Assembly: GCA_034520625.1 (NCBI GenBank)
Contig: JAXHNI010000005.1
Span: forward strand, 248,001-312,000
Length of the DNA stretch: 64,000 nt
Direction: 5' to 3'
Source of the DNA: JAANXG01 sp034520625
GTDB taxonomy: Bacteria; Pseudomonadota; Gammaproteobacteria; Arenicellales; JAANXG01
In this document: piece by piece, positions 44,642-52,982 of the stretch
Numbering within the stretch: position 1 is the stretch's first letter
How the letters are laid out: each line of letters begins with the position of its first letter
Translations under genes and position numbers: made by a program
Notes under the pieces: model-generated
The model's database searches: none
What the model saw: the letters and a program-made list of their open reading frames with translations, nothing else
Told to the model about the DNA's origin: nothing

Positions 44642-44673
44642 CCGCCAACTCCGGGAAAAACGAATTCAATTTC

Positions 44674-45336
44674 ATGCATCGTGCATCGGTCAGCGATGGC
44701 AATCACTGGCATGGCAGGCTCGAAAGGTGCGCCGGATTCAGCGCCGACGCATTGGCGGGCAGCCTGGAACAGCTGAAGTCCCGGCCGGCGGTCTCCATGC
44801 GCGTACTGCATGGACCGGTCCTCGAGGAACTTGCCGCCGCCGCAGAACAGTTGTCATACCAGTCCGCCGTTTACGAAGCGGGTAAACCGGAGGCGAGAGT
44901 GTATCAGGAGTTCGATTACTGCGGCGCGGTGCCCGACGACCATCCCATCCAGTACCTCGGTCGCTGGTTCGAGACCCGTCTTCGGAGTGCACTGGCGCTG
45001 ATGACGGTACCGCCCGTCGAAACCGGCTTCACGATCAATGATATCGTCTGCCAATGTTACCGTCCCGGTGAGCTGGGCATTACGCCGCACCGTGACCACG
45101 TGGCCTACACCGGCCTCATCATACTTGTCGTACTGGCGGGACGGGGCCGATACTTCGTGTGCCCGCGACGGGATGGCGACGGCCGGCGGGAGATCGAATC
45201 GCACCCGGGATGGGCGATCCTCATGCCCGGACCGGGATACGCCGGCCGTTCCCATCGACCCTTCCACATGGTGACCGACATAGCCAGCGTCCGCTACAGC
45301 GTCGGACTGCGCCACGATCACAGGAAACCCGGGTGA
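44674..45336 (+). CDS. Putative 2-oxoglutarate/Fe(II)-dependent oxygenase
   Basis: About 220 residues. The C-terminal half shows the double-stranded beta-helix iron site: H-x-D in ITPHRDHVAYTG and a distal His in RPFHMVTDIASVRYSVGLR, where the last Arg would bind 2-oxoglutarate. The arrangement is AlkB-like, with VCQCYRPGELGI just before the HxD as in AlkB (N.Y..G..I..H.D). The substrate (nucleic acid or protein) is unknown. Start chosen at MHRASVSDG; no strong ribosome binding site is visible. Confidence 0.7.
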   Translation: MHRASVSDGNHWHGRLERCAGFSADALAGSLEQLKSRPAVSMRVLHGPVLEELAAAAEQLSYQSAVYEAGKPEARVYQEFDYCGAVPDDHPIQYLGRWFETRLRSALALMTVPPVETGFTINDIVCQCYRPGELGITPHRDHVAYTGLIILVVLAGRGRYFVCPRRDGDGRREIESHPGWAILMPGPGYAGRSHRPFHMVTDIASVRYSVGLRHDHRKPG

Positions 45337-45673
45337 AAACAGCGGATTGCAGAGCACGAATCGATTATCCACAAAATCTGTGCATAAGGCTGTGGATAAC
45401 TTGATAACAAAAATGAAGTATCAGCGTGGTGCGGGAAAATTCCCCGCCGTTTTACCGGATTGCCCAAATTTTAGGCAGGACTATTTCTATTTTCTTTTCA
45501 ACGAGTTAAAAAAGTATTACCGATTGGCGGCGACGGGCCCCGGTTGCGACCGGATTGTGTCACCCGACCGCGCCGCCAGCCGGTAATACTATCCACAGTA
45601 CACCGGGGCCGCGGTTGCAACCGGTCACAGGACCAGGTACCCGGAAATCGTCCATCGCCAAGAGCTTTTGATC
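45337..45673. other. AT-rich intergenic region with clustered DnaA boxes
   Basis: No gene is supported. The region has three DnaA-box sequences within 35 bases at its left end, one near-match at 45589-45597, and an AT-rich block at about 45465-45525 (AAATTTTAG, TTTCTATTTTCTTTTCAA, GTTAAAAAAGTATTA). This resembles an origin-like or DnaA-titration site. The sequences CGGTTGCGACCGG (45541) and CGGTTGCAACCGG (45612) are also near-identical direct copies and each is nearly palindromic. Confidence 0.6.
45365..45399. promoter_or_regulatory. Three DnaA boxes
   Basis: TTATCCACA at 45365-45373 (perfect, forward), TGTGCATAA at 45379-45387 (reverse, = TTATGCACA, consensus TTWTNCACA) and TGTGGATAA at 45391-45399 (perfect, reverse). 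Start-to-start spacing is 14 and 12 bases. Binding by DnaA is established for this consensus; the role at this place is inferred. Confidence 0.75.
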
Positions 45674-46678
45674 ATGAACCGTTGGCCCGACACCATGATT
45701 TGCATCGAAATCACCGAGCCCGGCGGGCCGGAAGTCCTCCAGCCCGTGCGGCGGCCCGTGCCGGAACCCGGTGCCGGCGATGTCCTGATCGAGGTCCGGG
45801 CCGCCGGCGTGAACCGGCCGGATGTCATGCAGCGCCAGGGCATGTATCCGCCGCCCCCCGGCGCGCCCGATATCCCGGGGCTCGAGATCGCCGGCACGGT
45901 GGCGGCCCGGGGCGCGGGCGTCGACTGCCCGGCGGTGGGCGATGATGTGTGTGCGCTGGTAACCGGGGGCGGCTACGCCCAGTACTGCCTCGCACCCGCC
46001 CCACTCTGCCTGCCGGTCCCGCGCGGGATGGATTTCGTGCAGGCGGCGGGCATACCGGAAACGTTCTTCACGGTGTGGACGAACGTCTTCGACCGGGGTC
46101 GTCTCGGGAAAGGGGAGCGGGTGCTCGTTCACGGCGGCTCCAGCGGCATCGGCACCACCGCCATCCAGATGATCAAAAACGCCGGCGCCCATGTCTATGT
46201 CACCGCCGGTACGCCGGAAAAATGCGAGGCATGCCTGGACCTGGGCGCCGACGCCGCCATCAATTACCGGAACAACGACTTCGTCGGCGAGATCAAGGAC
46301 CTGACGGACGGACGCGGTGTCGACCTGATTCTGGACATGGTCGGGGGCGACTACTTCCCGCGCAACCTGAATTGTCTGGCGGTCGAAGGCCGGCTGGTGC
46401 AGATCGCGCTGCAGCGCGGTCCCAAGTCCGAAGTGAGCCTGCTGCGCATCATGCTCAACCGGCTCACGGTGACCGGCTCTACCCTGCGGCCGCGCGGCAT
46501 CGCCGAGAAATCAGCCATAGCCGAATCCCTGAAAAGGGAGATCTGGCCCGGCCTGGAAAGCGGGAAGCTGAAACCGGTGATTCATGCCCGGTTCCCCCTG
46601 GAACAGGCCGGCGACGCCCATCGCCTGATGGACAGCCACGAGCACATCGGCAAGATCATCCTCACCAACGAGCAATGA
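45674..46678 (+). CDS. NAD(P)H quinone oxidoreductase, MDR family (PIG3/QOR-like)
   Basis: About 334 residues of the zinc-free medium-chain dehydrogenase family. GroES part: VLIEVRAAGVNRPDVMQRQGMYPPPPGAPDIPGLEIAG. Rossmann part: VLVHGGSSGIGTTAIQMIK, then NYRNNDF and DLILDMVGGDYF. This is the pattern of PIG3-type quinone oxidoreductases, which use NADPH. Start at 45674 (MNRWP) or 45695 (MICIEI); the family normally begins near the latter. Expression from the DnaA-box region upstream is possible. It is convergent with the SDR gene. Confidence 0.92.
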   Translation: MNRWPDTMICIEITEPGGPEVLQPVRRPVPEPGAGDVLIEVRAAGVNRPDVMQRQGMYPPPPGAPDIPGLEIAGTVAARGAGVDCPAVGDDVCALVTGGGYAQYCLAPAPLCLPVPRGMDFVQAAGIPETFFTVWTNVFDRGRLGKGERVLVHGGSSGIGTTAIQMIKNAGAHVYVTAGTPEKCEACLDLGADAAINYRNNDFVGEIKDLTDGRGVDLILDMVGGDYFPRNLNCLAVEGRLVQIALQRGPKSEVSLLRIMLNRLTVTGSTLRPRGIAEKSAIAESLKREIWPGLESGKLKPVIHARFPLEQAGDAHRLMDSHEHIGKIILTNEQ

Positions 46679-46691
46679 GAGGGGCACTAAC

Positions 46692-47354
46692 CTACCAGGG
46701 CAGGTCCTCGCCGTTGGCGTGCCGGAACACACCGGAGCTGTTCAGCGTCAGCTCGTCGATGCGCTGCAGCAGGCCGGCCGCGGCATCCGCCGGCGCGACG
46801 TTGCCGGAGTGGTTGGTCATGTCCGTATCCACATATCCGGGATGCAGCAGGATGACGGAGATATCGCGGTCCTTCAGGTCGCGCGCCAGGGATACCCCCG
46901 CCATGTTGACGGCGCATTTCGACATCCGGTAGCCGTAGTGTCCGCCGGACGTGTTGTCGGCAATGGAGCCCATTCGACTCGTAACGATGGCGACCTTGGC
47001 GCCGTCTTTCAACTGCGGCCTGAGCGCCGCCGTCACCCTCAGCGGACCCAGGCTGTTCACCTCAAACTGCCTGCGGATCTCGTCGAAATCCAGGTTATCG
47101 AGCGACTGCCGGCTCAGGATTCCGGCATTGCTGATCAGGGTGTCGATCGATGTGTCCGACAGTCGGGCGGCCAGGTCGTCGACGTCCTCCTGCACGGACA
47201 CGTCGATGCCCGACTCCACGCGCACGCCGAGGCTTTCGAGCTCCGAGCCGGCATTGCGGCACACCGCGATTACGTCGTCGCCGCGGGCCGCGGACTGCCT
47301 GGTGAGCTCCAGGCCGATACCGCGATTGGCACCGGTGATTACCGTAGTGGTCAT
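46692..47354 (-). CDS. Short-chain dehydrogenase/reductase
   Basis: 220 residues, classical SDR. Cofactor motif TGANRGIGLEL (TGxxxGxG), NAG in LISNAGIL, catalytic Ser in IVTSRMGS, and Y-x3-K in YGYRMSKCAVN. The sequence resembles the C-factor/CsgA-like group (VILLHPGYVDTDMT). NADP or NAD preference is not clear from the motif. It is convergent with the quinone oxidoreductase gene, 13 bases away. Confidence 0.92.
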   Translation of the reverse strand: MTTTVITGANRGIGLELTRQSAARGDDVIAVCRNAGSELESLGVRVESGIDVSVQEDVDDLAARLSDTSIDTLISNAGILSRQSLDNLDFDEIRRQFEVNSLGPLRVTAALRPQLKDGAKVAIVTSRMGSIADNTSGGHYGYRMSKCAVNMAGVSLARDLKDRDISVILLHPGYVDTDMTNHSGNVAPADAAAGLLQRIDELTLNSSGVFRHANGEDLPW

Positions 47355-47535
47355 GTTTTCCTCCGGTATTGGCTTCGTTGAATGGTTATATCCGGGTCCC
47401 GGCGTGAAACCGGCATGCCATTGTCGTGAAAGATGCAGCCGCCCGCCTCGATTTCAACCCTCGCCGGACGATCGGAGCGCCGCGTTTCGATCCTGCAGGC
47501 GTCCACGCTGACGGATGCCGGTGCTTGCAATCCTG

Positions 47536-48357
47536 TCAGGACGAGGTGCGCTGATGCACATGGACGTCCATCTGCGGATAGGGAATGCCGACGCCCCGGG
47601 CGTCGAAGGCCTGTTTGAGCCCCTTGGTGAGATCGAATTTCAGGGGCCAGTAATCACCGGCGTTGACCCAGACCCGGACGGTCAGATCGACGGAGCTCGC
47701 GCCAAGATTCCCGACGACGATCATCGGCTCGGGGTCTTTCAGCGCGCGCTCCTCCGACTCCAGGGCGTCCCGAATGATGCCGGTGGCCAGGTCGATATCG
47801 TCGCCATAGCCGATGCCGAACTGGAGATCGAGGCGCCGGATCGGATGGTAGGAGTGATTGACCACCGACTGACCCCATATATTGCTGTTGGGGACGATGA
47901 TCTGCTTGTTATCGGGCGTGGTCAGCTCGGTGATGAACAGGTTAATGGCGGCCACTGTGCCGGCCTGGCCCGACACCTCGACGTAGTCGCCGATTCTGAA
48001 GGGCCGGAATACAAGCAGCATGACGCCCGCCGCAATGCTCGACAACGTGCCCTGCATGGCCAGGCCGATTGCCAGGCCCGCGGCGCCCAGCACGGCGATG
48101 AGGCTGGCGGTCTGAATACCGAACTGGCTGAGCACCGCGATGGCCGTGAATACGAGTACCAGGTAGCGCACCAGGCTCGAGAAGAACGACGTCAACGTCA
48201 GATCGATCCTGGACGTCCGGGTCAGGGCCCTGCGGGTCATTGACTCCGCCCACCTGGACAGGATCCAGCCAAAAAACAGGATCGCCAGCGCCCCCAGCAC
48301 GCTCAGGCCCCAGGTCGTTATCAAAGCGATGATGTATTGTCCGGTTTCAGCGTTCAT
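47536..48357 (-). CDS. mscS: Small-conductance mechanosensitive channel (MscS)
   Basis: About 273 residues. Three helices: residues 9-33, 61-85, and the pore helix TM3 (VLGAAGLAIGLAMQGTLSSIAAGVMLLVFRPFRIGDYV), whose Gly/Ala pattern and PFRIGD turn are characteristic. The beta domain and alpha-beta domain follow. It protects against hypo-osmotic shock by releasing solutes. The start is the ATG at 48357 with an AGGA box; 19 further codons are open upstream but are not conserved. Confidence 0.94.
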   Translation of the reverse strand: MNAETGQYIIALITTWGLSVLGALAILFFGWILSRWAESMTRRALTRTSRIDLTLTSFFSSLVRYLVLVFTAIAVLSQFGIQTASLIAVLGAAGLAIGLAMQGTLSSIAAGVMLLVFRPFRIGDYVEVSGQAGTVAAINLFITELTTPDNKQIIVPNSNIWGQSVVNHSYHPIRRLDLQFGIGYGDDIDLATGIIRDALESEERALKDPEPMIVVGNLGASSVDLTVRVWVNAGDYWPLKFDLTKGLKQAFDARGVGIPYPQMDVHVHQRTSS

Positions 48358-48727
48358 ATTCTTTTCCTCACCAACTATTTCTCGCGACTGGTCTGTGATC
48401 GAACCCCACGGCATTCACGTGGGACCGTAGCCGTGCGCTTGATTGGACGGCGGTAGTGTACCCCGCAAAGATATCGCACCATGCAGCCACCCGCGTGCCT
48501 TGGTCCAGCTTGAAGGCCCCATGGTCCGGAAGGCCAGTGCCGGGGGCCGTCTCCCAGGGCTGTCGAAAACAGGGACGTTTGAGCCAGAGCGTACAGGGAC
48601 GTATTTACAGCGGCCCTGGGAGACGGCCCCCGGCACTGGCCCCATTCCCTGAGGCAGGATCTCAAACCGTACCGCAACCTCCGGGAGTGCTCCGACCCTG
48701 ATAGCTCGGAAACACTCCTGAGGTAAA
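48358..48727. other. Intergenic region with palindromic element
   Basis: No gene is supported in these 370 bases between mscS and the diaminopropionate lyase gene. It contains the palindromic element at 48533-48640. The part next to mscS (48358-48480) should carry its promoter. Confidence 0.6.
48533..48640. repeat. Palindromic intergenic element, copy 2
   Basis: 28-base perfect arms (48533-48560, 48613-48640) and a 52-base core almost identical to that of copy 1 (10520-10571). The arms differ from copy 1 at a few paired positions (for example CTCCC/GGGAG versus CCCCC/GGGGG), so the changes are compensatory. Confidence 0.8.
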
Positions 48728-49963
48728 TCACAATTCAGTGGCCGGGACGGCAGCAGGGCCCGGATCAACACCCGTCAGGTCCCGGTAAATTCCCGGGTCC
48801 GTCGCGCCCTCGGTGCCGAGGACCAGCACGCGGCTTTCGCCGTCCAGGCCGAGGGCCTTCCACAACCGCTCCTGCCGGGCGGCCGCCAGCAGTGCCGCCA
48901 GCCCCGGCACCGCCGACTCCCCGGCGATGATGGGCCGGCCGTTCCCGGCCTGTGCCAACAACCGCATTGTAGGCGCAATCAGATCGTCGTTCATCGACAC
49001 GAAATCGCGCACCGACGGCCGTATCATCATCCAGGCCAGGGTGGACACTTCCCCGCAGGACAAGCCGGCCATCACGGACTCCTCGCGGATATTCACGTCA
49101 ACCCGACGGCCGGAAGACACGCTCTGATAAAGGCAGTCCGCCTGCACGGGTTCCACCACGATGAGTCGCGGGCGGCGGTCGCCCAGTACCTGCCACAGGT
49201 AGCCGGCCGCGGCTGCAGCCAGGCCGCCGCAGCCACCCTGAAGGAAAACGTGCGTCGGGAGCTCCGGCCCCGGAATCTGTTCAAGGGCCTCCTTCATCAT
49301 CACCGTGTATCCCGCCATAACGTAGCGCGGCAGCGTCGTGTAACCGGGATAGGACGTGTCGGATACGATGAACCATCCGTTCTCCGTCGCATCGGCCTGC
49401 GCGCGGTGCACGGAATCATCGTAGTTGCCGTCGATCCTTCTCACCTCGGCGCCGTAGCGCTCCATGGCCTTGCAGCGGCCGGCGCTCACCTCCCGGTGTA
49501 CGTAGATGACACAGCGGCAGCCGAACCGCCCCGCCCCCCAGGCCACCGACCTGCCATGGTTGCCGTCCGTCGCCGTGGCAACGGTGATCGTTCCCGCCAG
49601 GTCGGGGAAGCGTCTTTCCCGGATGTCCTCCAGCGACACGGCTTGCCCCGACAACCGACCGATTTCCTGCCTGAGCAGCTGCTGCACGGCGTAGGCACCC
49701 CCCAGCGCCTTGAAGCTGCCGGGGGAGAACCGCACCCCTTCGTCCTTGTAGTAAATCGACCGGACGCCGGCGGACCGGGCGATCGCATTCAGGCAATGGA
49801 GCGGCGTTGGTGCGTAGCCCTCCCATTCGGCGATCTCCCGCTGGGCCTCGGCGGCCAGCTCCGGACTCAGCACCTCGCTGACGTCCTCCGGGCATCGGGC
49901 ATCCTGAACGAAAGCCGGGTTGTCGATATGACGCACCTCGACCGTGTCGTAGATCTTCTCCAA
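48728..49963 (-). CDS. dpaL: Diaminopropionate ammonia-lyase
   Basis: 411 residues, fold type II PLP enzyme. The PLP Lys lies in FSPGSFKALGGAYAVQQLL; ATATDGNHGRSVAWGAGRFGC and VFLQGGCGGLAAAAAGYLW are family blocks. It converts 2,3-diaminopropionate to pyruvate and two ammonia. An M20 amidohydrolase gene follows upstream by 57 bases on the same strand, as ygeX-ygeY in E. coli. The M24 peptidase precedes that. The three may form one catabolic operon. Confidence 0.92.
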   Translation of the reverse strand: MEKIYDTVEVRHIDNPAFVQDARCPEDVSEVLSPELAAEAQREIAEWEGYAPTPLHCLNAIARSAGVRSIYYKDEGVRFSPGSFKALGGAYAVQQLLRQEIGRLSGQAVSLEDIRERRFPDLAGTITVATATDGNHGRSVAWGAGRFGCRCVIYVHREVSAGRCKAMERYGAEVRRIDGNYDDSVHRAQADATENGWFIVSDTSYPGYTTLPRYVMAGYTVMMKEALEQIPGPELPTHVFLQGGCGGLAAAAAGYLWQVLGDRRPRLIVVEPVQADCLYQSVSSGRRVDVNIREESVMAGLSCGEVSTLAWMMIRPSVRDFVSMNDDLIAPTMRLLAQAGNGRPIIAGESAVPGLAALLAAARQERLWKALGLDGESRVLVLGTEGATDPGIYRDLTGVDPGPAAVPATEL

Positions 49964-50020
49964 GCCATACCTCCTCGGAACGGTTCGTGTTGGGGACGGT
50001 TCTATAACGGGAACCGTATA

Positions 50021-51181
50021 TCAGAGCACCGGAAGCTGCGCCTCGACCAGTTTGAGCCAGATTTCCGCGCCCAGGGGCAGAATCTCGTCGTTGAAGTCAT
50101 AGTCGGGGCTGTGGAGGCCGCAGCCACCCGGCCCCTCGCCACCGTTGCCCAGCAGCAGATAGCATCCCGGCTTGGCCTGCAGCATGTATCCGAAGTCCTC
50201 GGACGCCATGATCGGCACGCAGTCATCCACGACGTTGCCGGGCCCGAGCACCTCGGCGGCTGCCGCGGCCGCCGCCGAGGCTTCCGTATCGCTGTTGATG
50301 GTAGCGGCAAACTCACGACTGTATTCGAAGCGCCCCTGCACGCCGTGGGCCCGGCAGACCCCTTCCACGATGCGCGCCATCGACGCTTCGAGTTCATCCT
50401 GAACCACCGGGAGGAACGCACGCGTATCCCCCTTCAGTGTCACGGTATTGGGCAGCACGTTCCGCGTACCGTCGGTCAGGAATTCCGTTACGGATACGAC
50501 CGCCTGCTGGACGGGATTCAGCGTTCGGGACACCACAGTCTGCAGGGCGTTGACGATCTGCGCACCGACGACGATCAGGTCATCGGCGAGATGCGGCATC
50601 GCGGCATGGCCGCCTTTGCCCCGGAGCACGATTTCGAAGTTGTCTTCGCATGCCATCACCGGGCCCGGTGCCACCGCGGCCCGGCCTACGGGCAACGCCG
50701 GCAGGTTGTGAATGGCGTACACCGAACCCATCTTGAACCGCTCGAACAGGCCGTCCTCGAGCATGGCCAGCGCGCCCTTGCCGTGCTCCTCGGCGGGTTG
50801 AAAAATGAAATGGACCCGGCCGTCAAATCGTCCGGTCCGCGACAGGCGCTCCGCCGCGCCGAGCAGCATGGCAGTGTGGCCGTCGTGTCCACAGGCATGC
50901 ATGATTCCATCGTGTACGGAGCGATGCTCGAAGCGGTTGCGTTCAGCGATAGCCAGTGCGTCCATATCCGCCCGCAGCCCGATCCCCCGGTCGCTCGAGC
51001 CTTTCTGCAGCACACCGACGACGCCGGTTCCGCCCAGGCCTTCGTGTACTTCGATGCCGAGCTCACGCAGCTTCCCGCTGACCAGCCGCGAAGTGCGCTC
51101 TTCCTGGAATCCCAGTTCGGGGTGACGATGCAGATCATGCCGGATCGCCCGCATCGACCGTGTCTGTTCAATTGTACTCAT
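50021..51181 (-). CDS. M20 family amidohydrolase (aminoacylase/hippuricase type)
   Basis: About 386 residues. The di-metal site is visible in MHACGHDGHTAMLLGAA (Cys and His ligands), FQPAEEHGKGALAML (catalytic Glu pair) and the terminal MASEDFGYML. HDLHRHPELGFQE is the N-terminal block. The family removes acyl groups from amino acids (N-acetyl, hippurate, indole acetyl). Start at MSTIEQTR. It lies between the M24 peptidase (16-base gap) and the diaminopropionate lyase, so N-acyl-diaminopropionate or similar is a plausible substrate. Confidence 0.92.
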   Translation of the reverse strand: MSTIEQTRSMRAIRHDLHRHPELGFQEERTSRLVSGKLRELGIEVHEGLGGTGVVGVLQKGSSDRGIGLRADMDALAIAERNRFEHRSVHDGIMHACGHDGHTAMLLGAAERLSRTGRFDGRVHFIFQPAEEHGKGALAMLEDGLFERFKMGSVYAIHNLPALPVGRAAVAPGPVMACEDNFEIVLRGKGGHAAMPHLADDLIVVGAQIVNALQTVVSRTLNPVQQAVVSVTEFLTDGTRNVLPNTVTLKGDTRAFLPVVQDELEASMARIVEGVCRAHGVQGRFEYSREFAATINSDTEASAAAAAAAEVLGPGNVVDDCVPIMASEDFGYMLQAKPGCYLLLGNGGEGPGGCGLHSPDYDFNDEILPLGAEIWLKLVEAQLPVL

Positions 51182-51197
51182 CGTCGTCGATTTTCGG

Positions 51198-52391
51198 TCA
51201 TGAAGCTCGATTCCCCGGCGTGTCACCGACCAGGGGCATTTCAGGCCATGCCCGCCTGCTCAGCCACTCCGCGCCCTCTTCGCGGATGACAATGTTTTCC
51301 TCGTGGATCATCCATTGTCCCGGCTCGAACACCATACCCGGCTCCAGGGTCATTACCATGCCCGCCTCCATGGGCGTATCGTCGCCGGGCATGTTGGAGG
51401 GCCACTCGGTCAATTCCATGCCGAGGCCGTGTCCCATCCGTCCAACATCGTTGCCGAGCGCCCCGCCGGCCTCCAGGACCCGCCACATCGCCCGCCACAG
51501 ATCGGTGGTGGTGGCGCCGGGCCTGGCTGCCCGGAACCCGGCGTCCGTCGCGAGGTAGACGGTCTCGTAGGCACGCCGTGCCCGGTCGGAAACACTCCCG
51601 AAACCGTAGTTCCGGTCGAAATCGCAGAAGTATCCGTCGAATGTCGCACCGGTGTCGATAATCAGGACATCGCCGTGTGACAGAACCCGGTCCCGGGGGC
51701 CCATGATGATGTCGTTGTAACTGCCGGGCCCTGAAGCGCCCATCACGTAGGGAGCGCTGTCCGCCCCGCCCGCGATGAGGTCGATCTTGAAGCCGCGGCA
51801 GATGTCGCGTTCCGTCATTCCCGGCCGGAACTTTCCGGGCAGCGCTTCGAAGGCCGTCGAAGCAATCCCGCACGCCGCGCGAACTTTTTCGATTTCGTTT
51901 TCGGATTTGACCGTCCGTATGCGCCGCAGCAGGTCCCGGGCGTCCACGATCTCCCGACGTTCAAGATTAACCCGGATTTTCATGAAATCCGCCAACGGCA
52001 TCCGCAGATGGGATTCCGGCCCCATCGGAACACCGATACAGCCATGGCGGACCGGCAGTCCGTTCAACGTCGATATCAGCAGGGAAACGCCGTCATCGAC
52101 GGGATCCGGAGACGACCAGGTACGCACATCATCCAGCCAGGTCCCGGCCATGCCGGCGGCGCCTATCTCCGGCACTACCGCTATGGGCTTGCCCGCCAGC
52201 GGTATAATCAGGAACCATGGCCGGGTCGGGCTTGCCCAGAACTGCGACAGGAACCCCGAGTAGTAGCGGACATCGGGCTCGGTGGAAAGCAGAACCGCGT
52301 CCAGACCCGCACGATGCATTGCGCGCTGCGTATCAGCGGTGCGCTGCTCGAATTCGGTTTCGGGGAACCCCCGGCGGGGAAGCGCAGACAT
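51198..52391 (-). CDS. M24 family metallopeptidase (Xaa-Pro dipeptidase/DoeA-like)
   Basis: 397 residues, creatinase N-domain (residues 1-150) plus pita-bread domain. Metal ligands: two Asp in IDTGATFDGYFCDFDRN, His in GHGLGMELTEW, Glu in TLEPGMVFEPG and Glu in HEENIVI. Proteins of this size include ectoine hydrolase DoeA and Xaa-Pro peptidases. The other ectoine genes (doeB, doeC, doeD) are not adjacent, so a dipeptidase role is equally likely. It is first of the M24-M20-DAL series. Confidence 0.9.
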   Translation of the reverse strand: MSALPRRGFPETEFEQRTADTQRAMHRAGLDAVLLSTEPDVRYYSGFLSQFWASPTRPWFLIIPLAGKPIAVVPEIGAAGMAGTWLDDVRTWSSPDPVDDGVSLLISTLNGLPVRHGCIGVPMGPESHLRMPLADFMKIRVNLERREIVDARDLLRRIRTVKSENEIEKVRAACGIASTAFEALPGKFRPGMTERDICRGFKIDLIAGGADSAPYVMGASGPGSYNDIIMGPRDRVLSHGDVLIIDTGATFDGYFCDFDRNYGFGSVSDRARRAYETVYLATDAGFRAARPGATTTDLWRAMWRVLEAGGALGNDVGRMGHGLGMELTEWPSNMPGDDTPMEAGMVMTLEPGMVFEPGQWMIHEENIVIREEGAEWLSRRAWPEMPLVGDTPGNRAS

Positions 52392-52440
52392 TTATCGTCT
52401 CGATTTTTCAATTATGAAACCATAGCATGATCTGCGAACC

Positions 52441-52956
52441 ATGAAGCGAATCCTCCTGCAGCCTACGGCCCTGCTGATCGTGATCCTGGCTGCCGCGTGT
52501 GCCAGGGCACCGGTTGACCGTATCGACTGGCCGGACGATATTCCCGACGTTGAATACTATGAACGGCTGTACGACCAGGACCTCGAGAATCAGGCGGTTC
52601 AGTCCAGGAAGGAGTACCTGCGCTGGGTGGTGCGATTCTACGAGGGCTGGAAACTTCATCAGGATGGCTGGCACAGAACTACACGGGACGTTCTCCACGC
52701 CATCGAAGACGAGCCCCGGAAAGCCAGGCTGCGAGCGAAAATGGCGCGCCTCGGGCAAATGATCTCCGGAGAGTGGGCCAAGAACAGCGAGAATCGGAGG
52801 ATCCGGTCGCGGGAACTCTCGATCTGGGGACAGGCGCTGTTGAGCTACATGGATCGCGGGGAGGAGGAACGATTCGTGGACCGGGTCACAAGAGACGTGA
52901 AAGCCTTGCGCGGGAATAAACTGGATCCGCAGGAAATAGACCTGAGTCGCTACTGA
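52441..52956 (+). CDS. Hypothetical lipoprotein
   Basis: 171 residues. A lipoprotein signal ends at the lipobox LAAAC (MKRILLQPTALLIVILAAAC). The mature part is highly charged and helical (YYERLYDQDLENQAVQSRKEYLRWVVRFYEGW, RKARLRAKMARLGQMI). No known domain. The start is 49 bases from the divergent M24 gene. It is convergent with the GGDEF-EAL gene, whose end is 26 bases away. Confidence 0.75.
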   Translation: MKRILLQPTALLIVILAAACARAPVDRIDWPDDIPDVEYYERLYDQDLENQAVQSRKEYLRWVVRFYEGWKLHQDGWHRTTRDVLHAIEDEPRKARLRAKMARLGQMISGEWAKNSENRRIRSRELSIWGQALLSYMDRGEEERFVDRVTRDVKALRGNKLDPQEIDLSRY

Positions 52957-52982
52957 ACGGCAGGCTAACGCCGGCGCGGCTT

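Noticed and set aside
51198..52391. Ectoine degradation locus (DoeA)
   Set aside because: The M24 protein fits DoeA in size, but the adjacent hydrolase is M20 and not the aspartoacylase-type DoeB, and doeC/doeD are absent.
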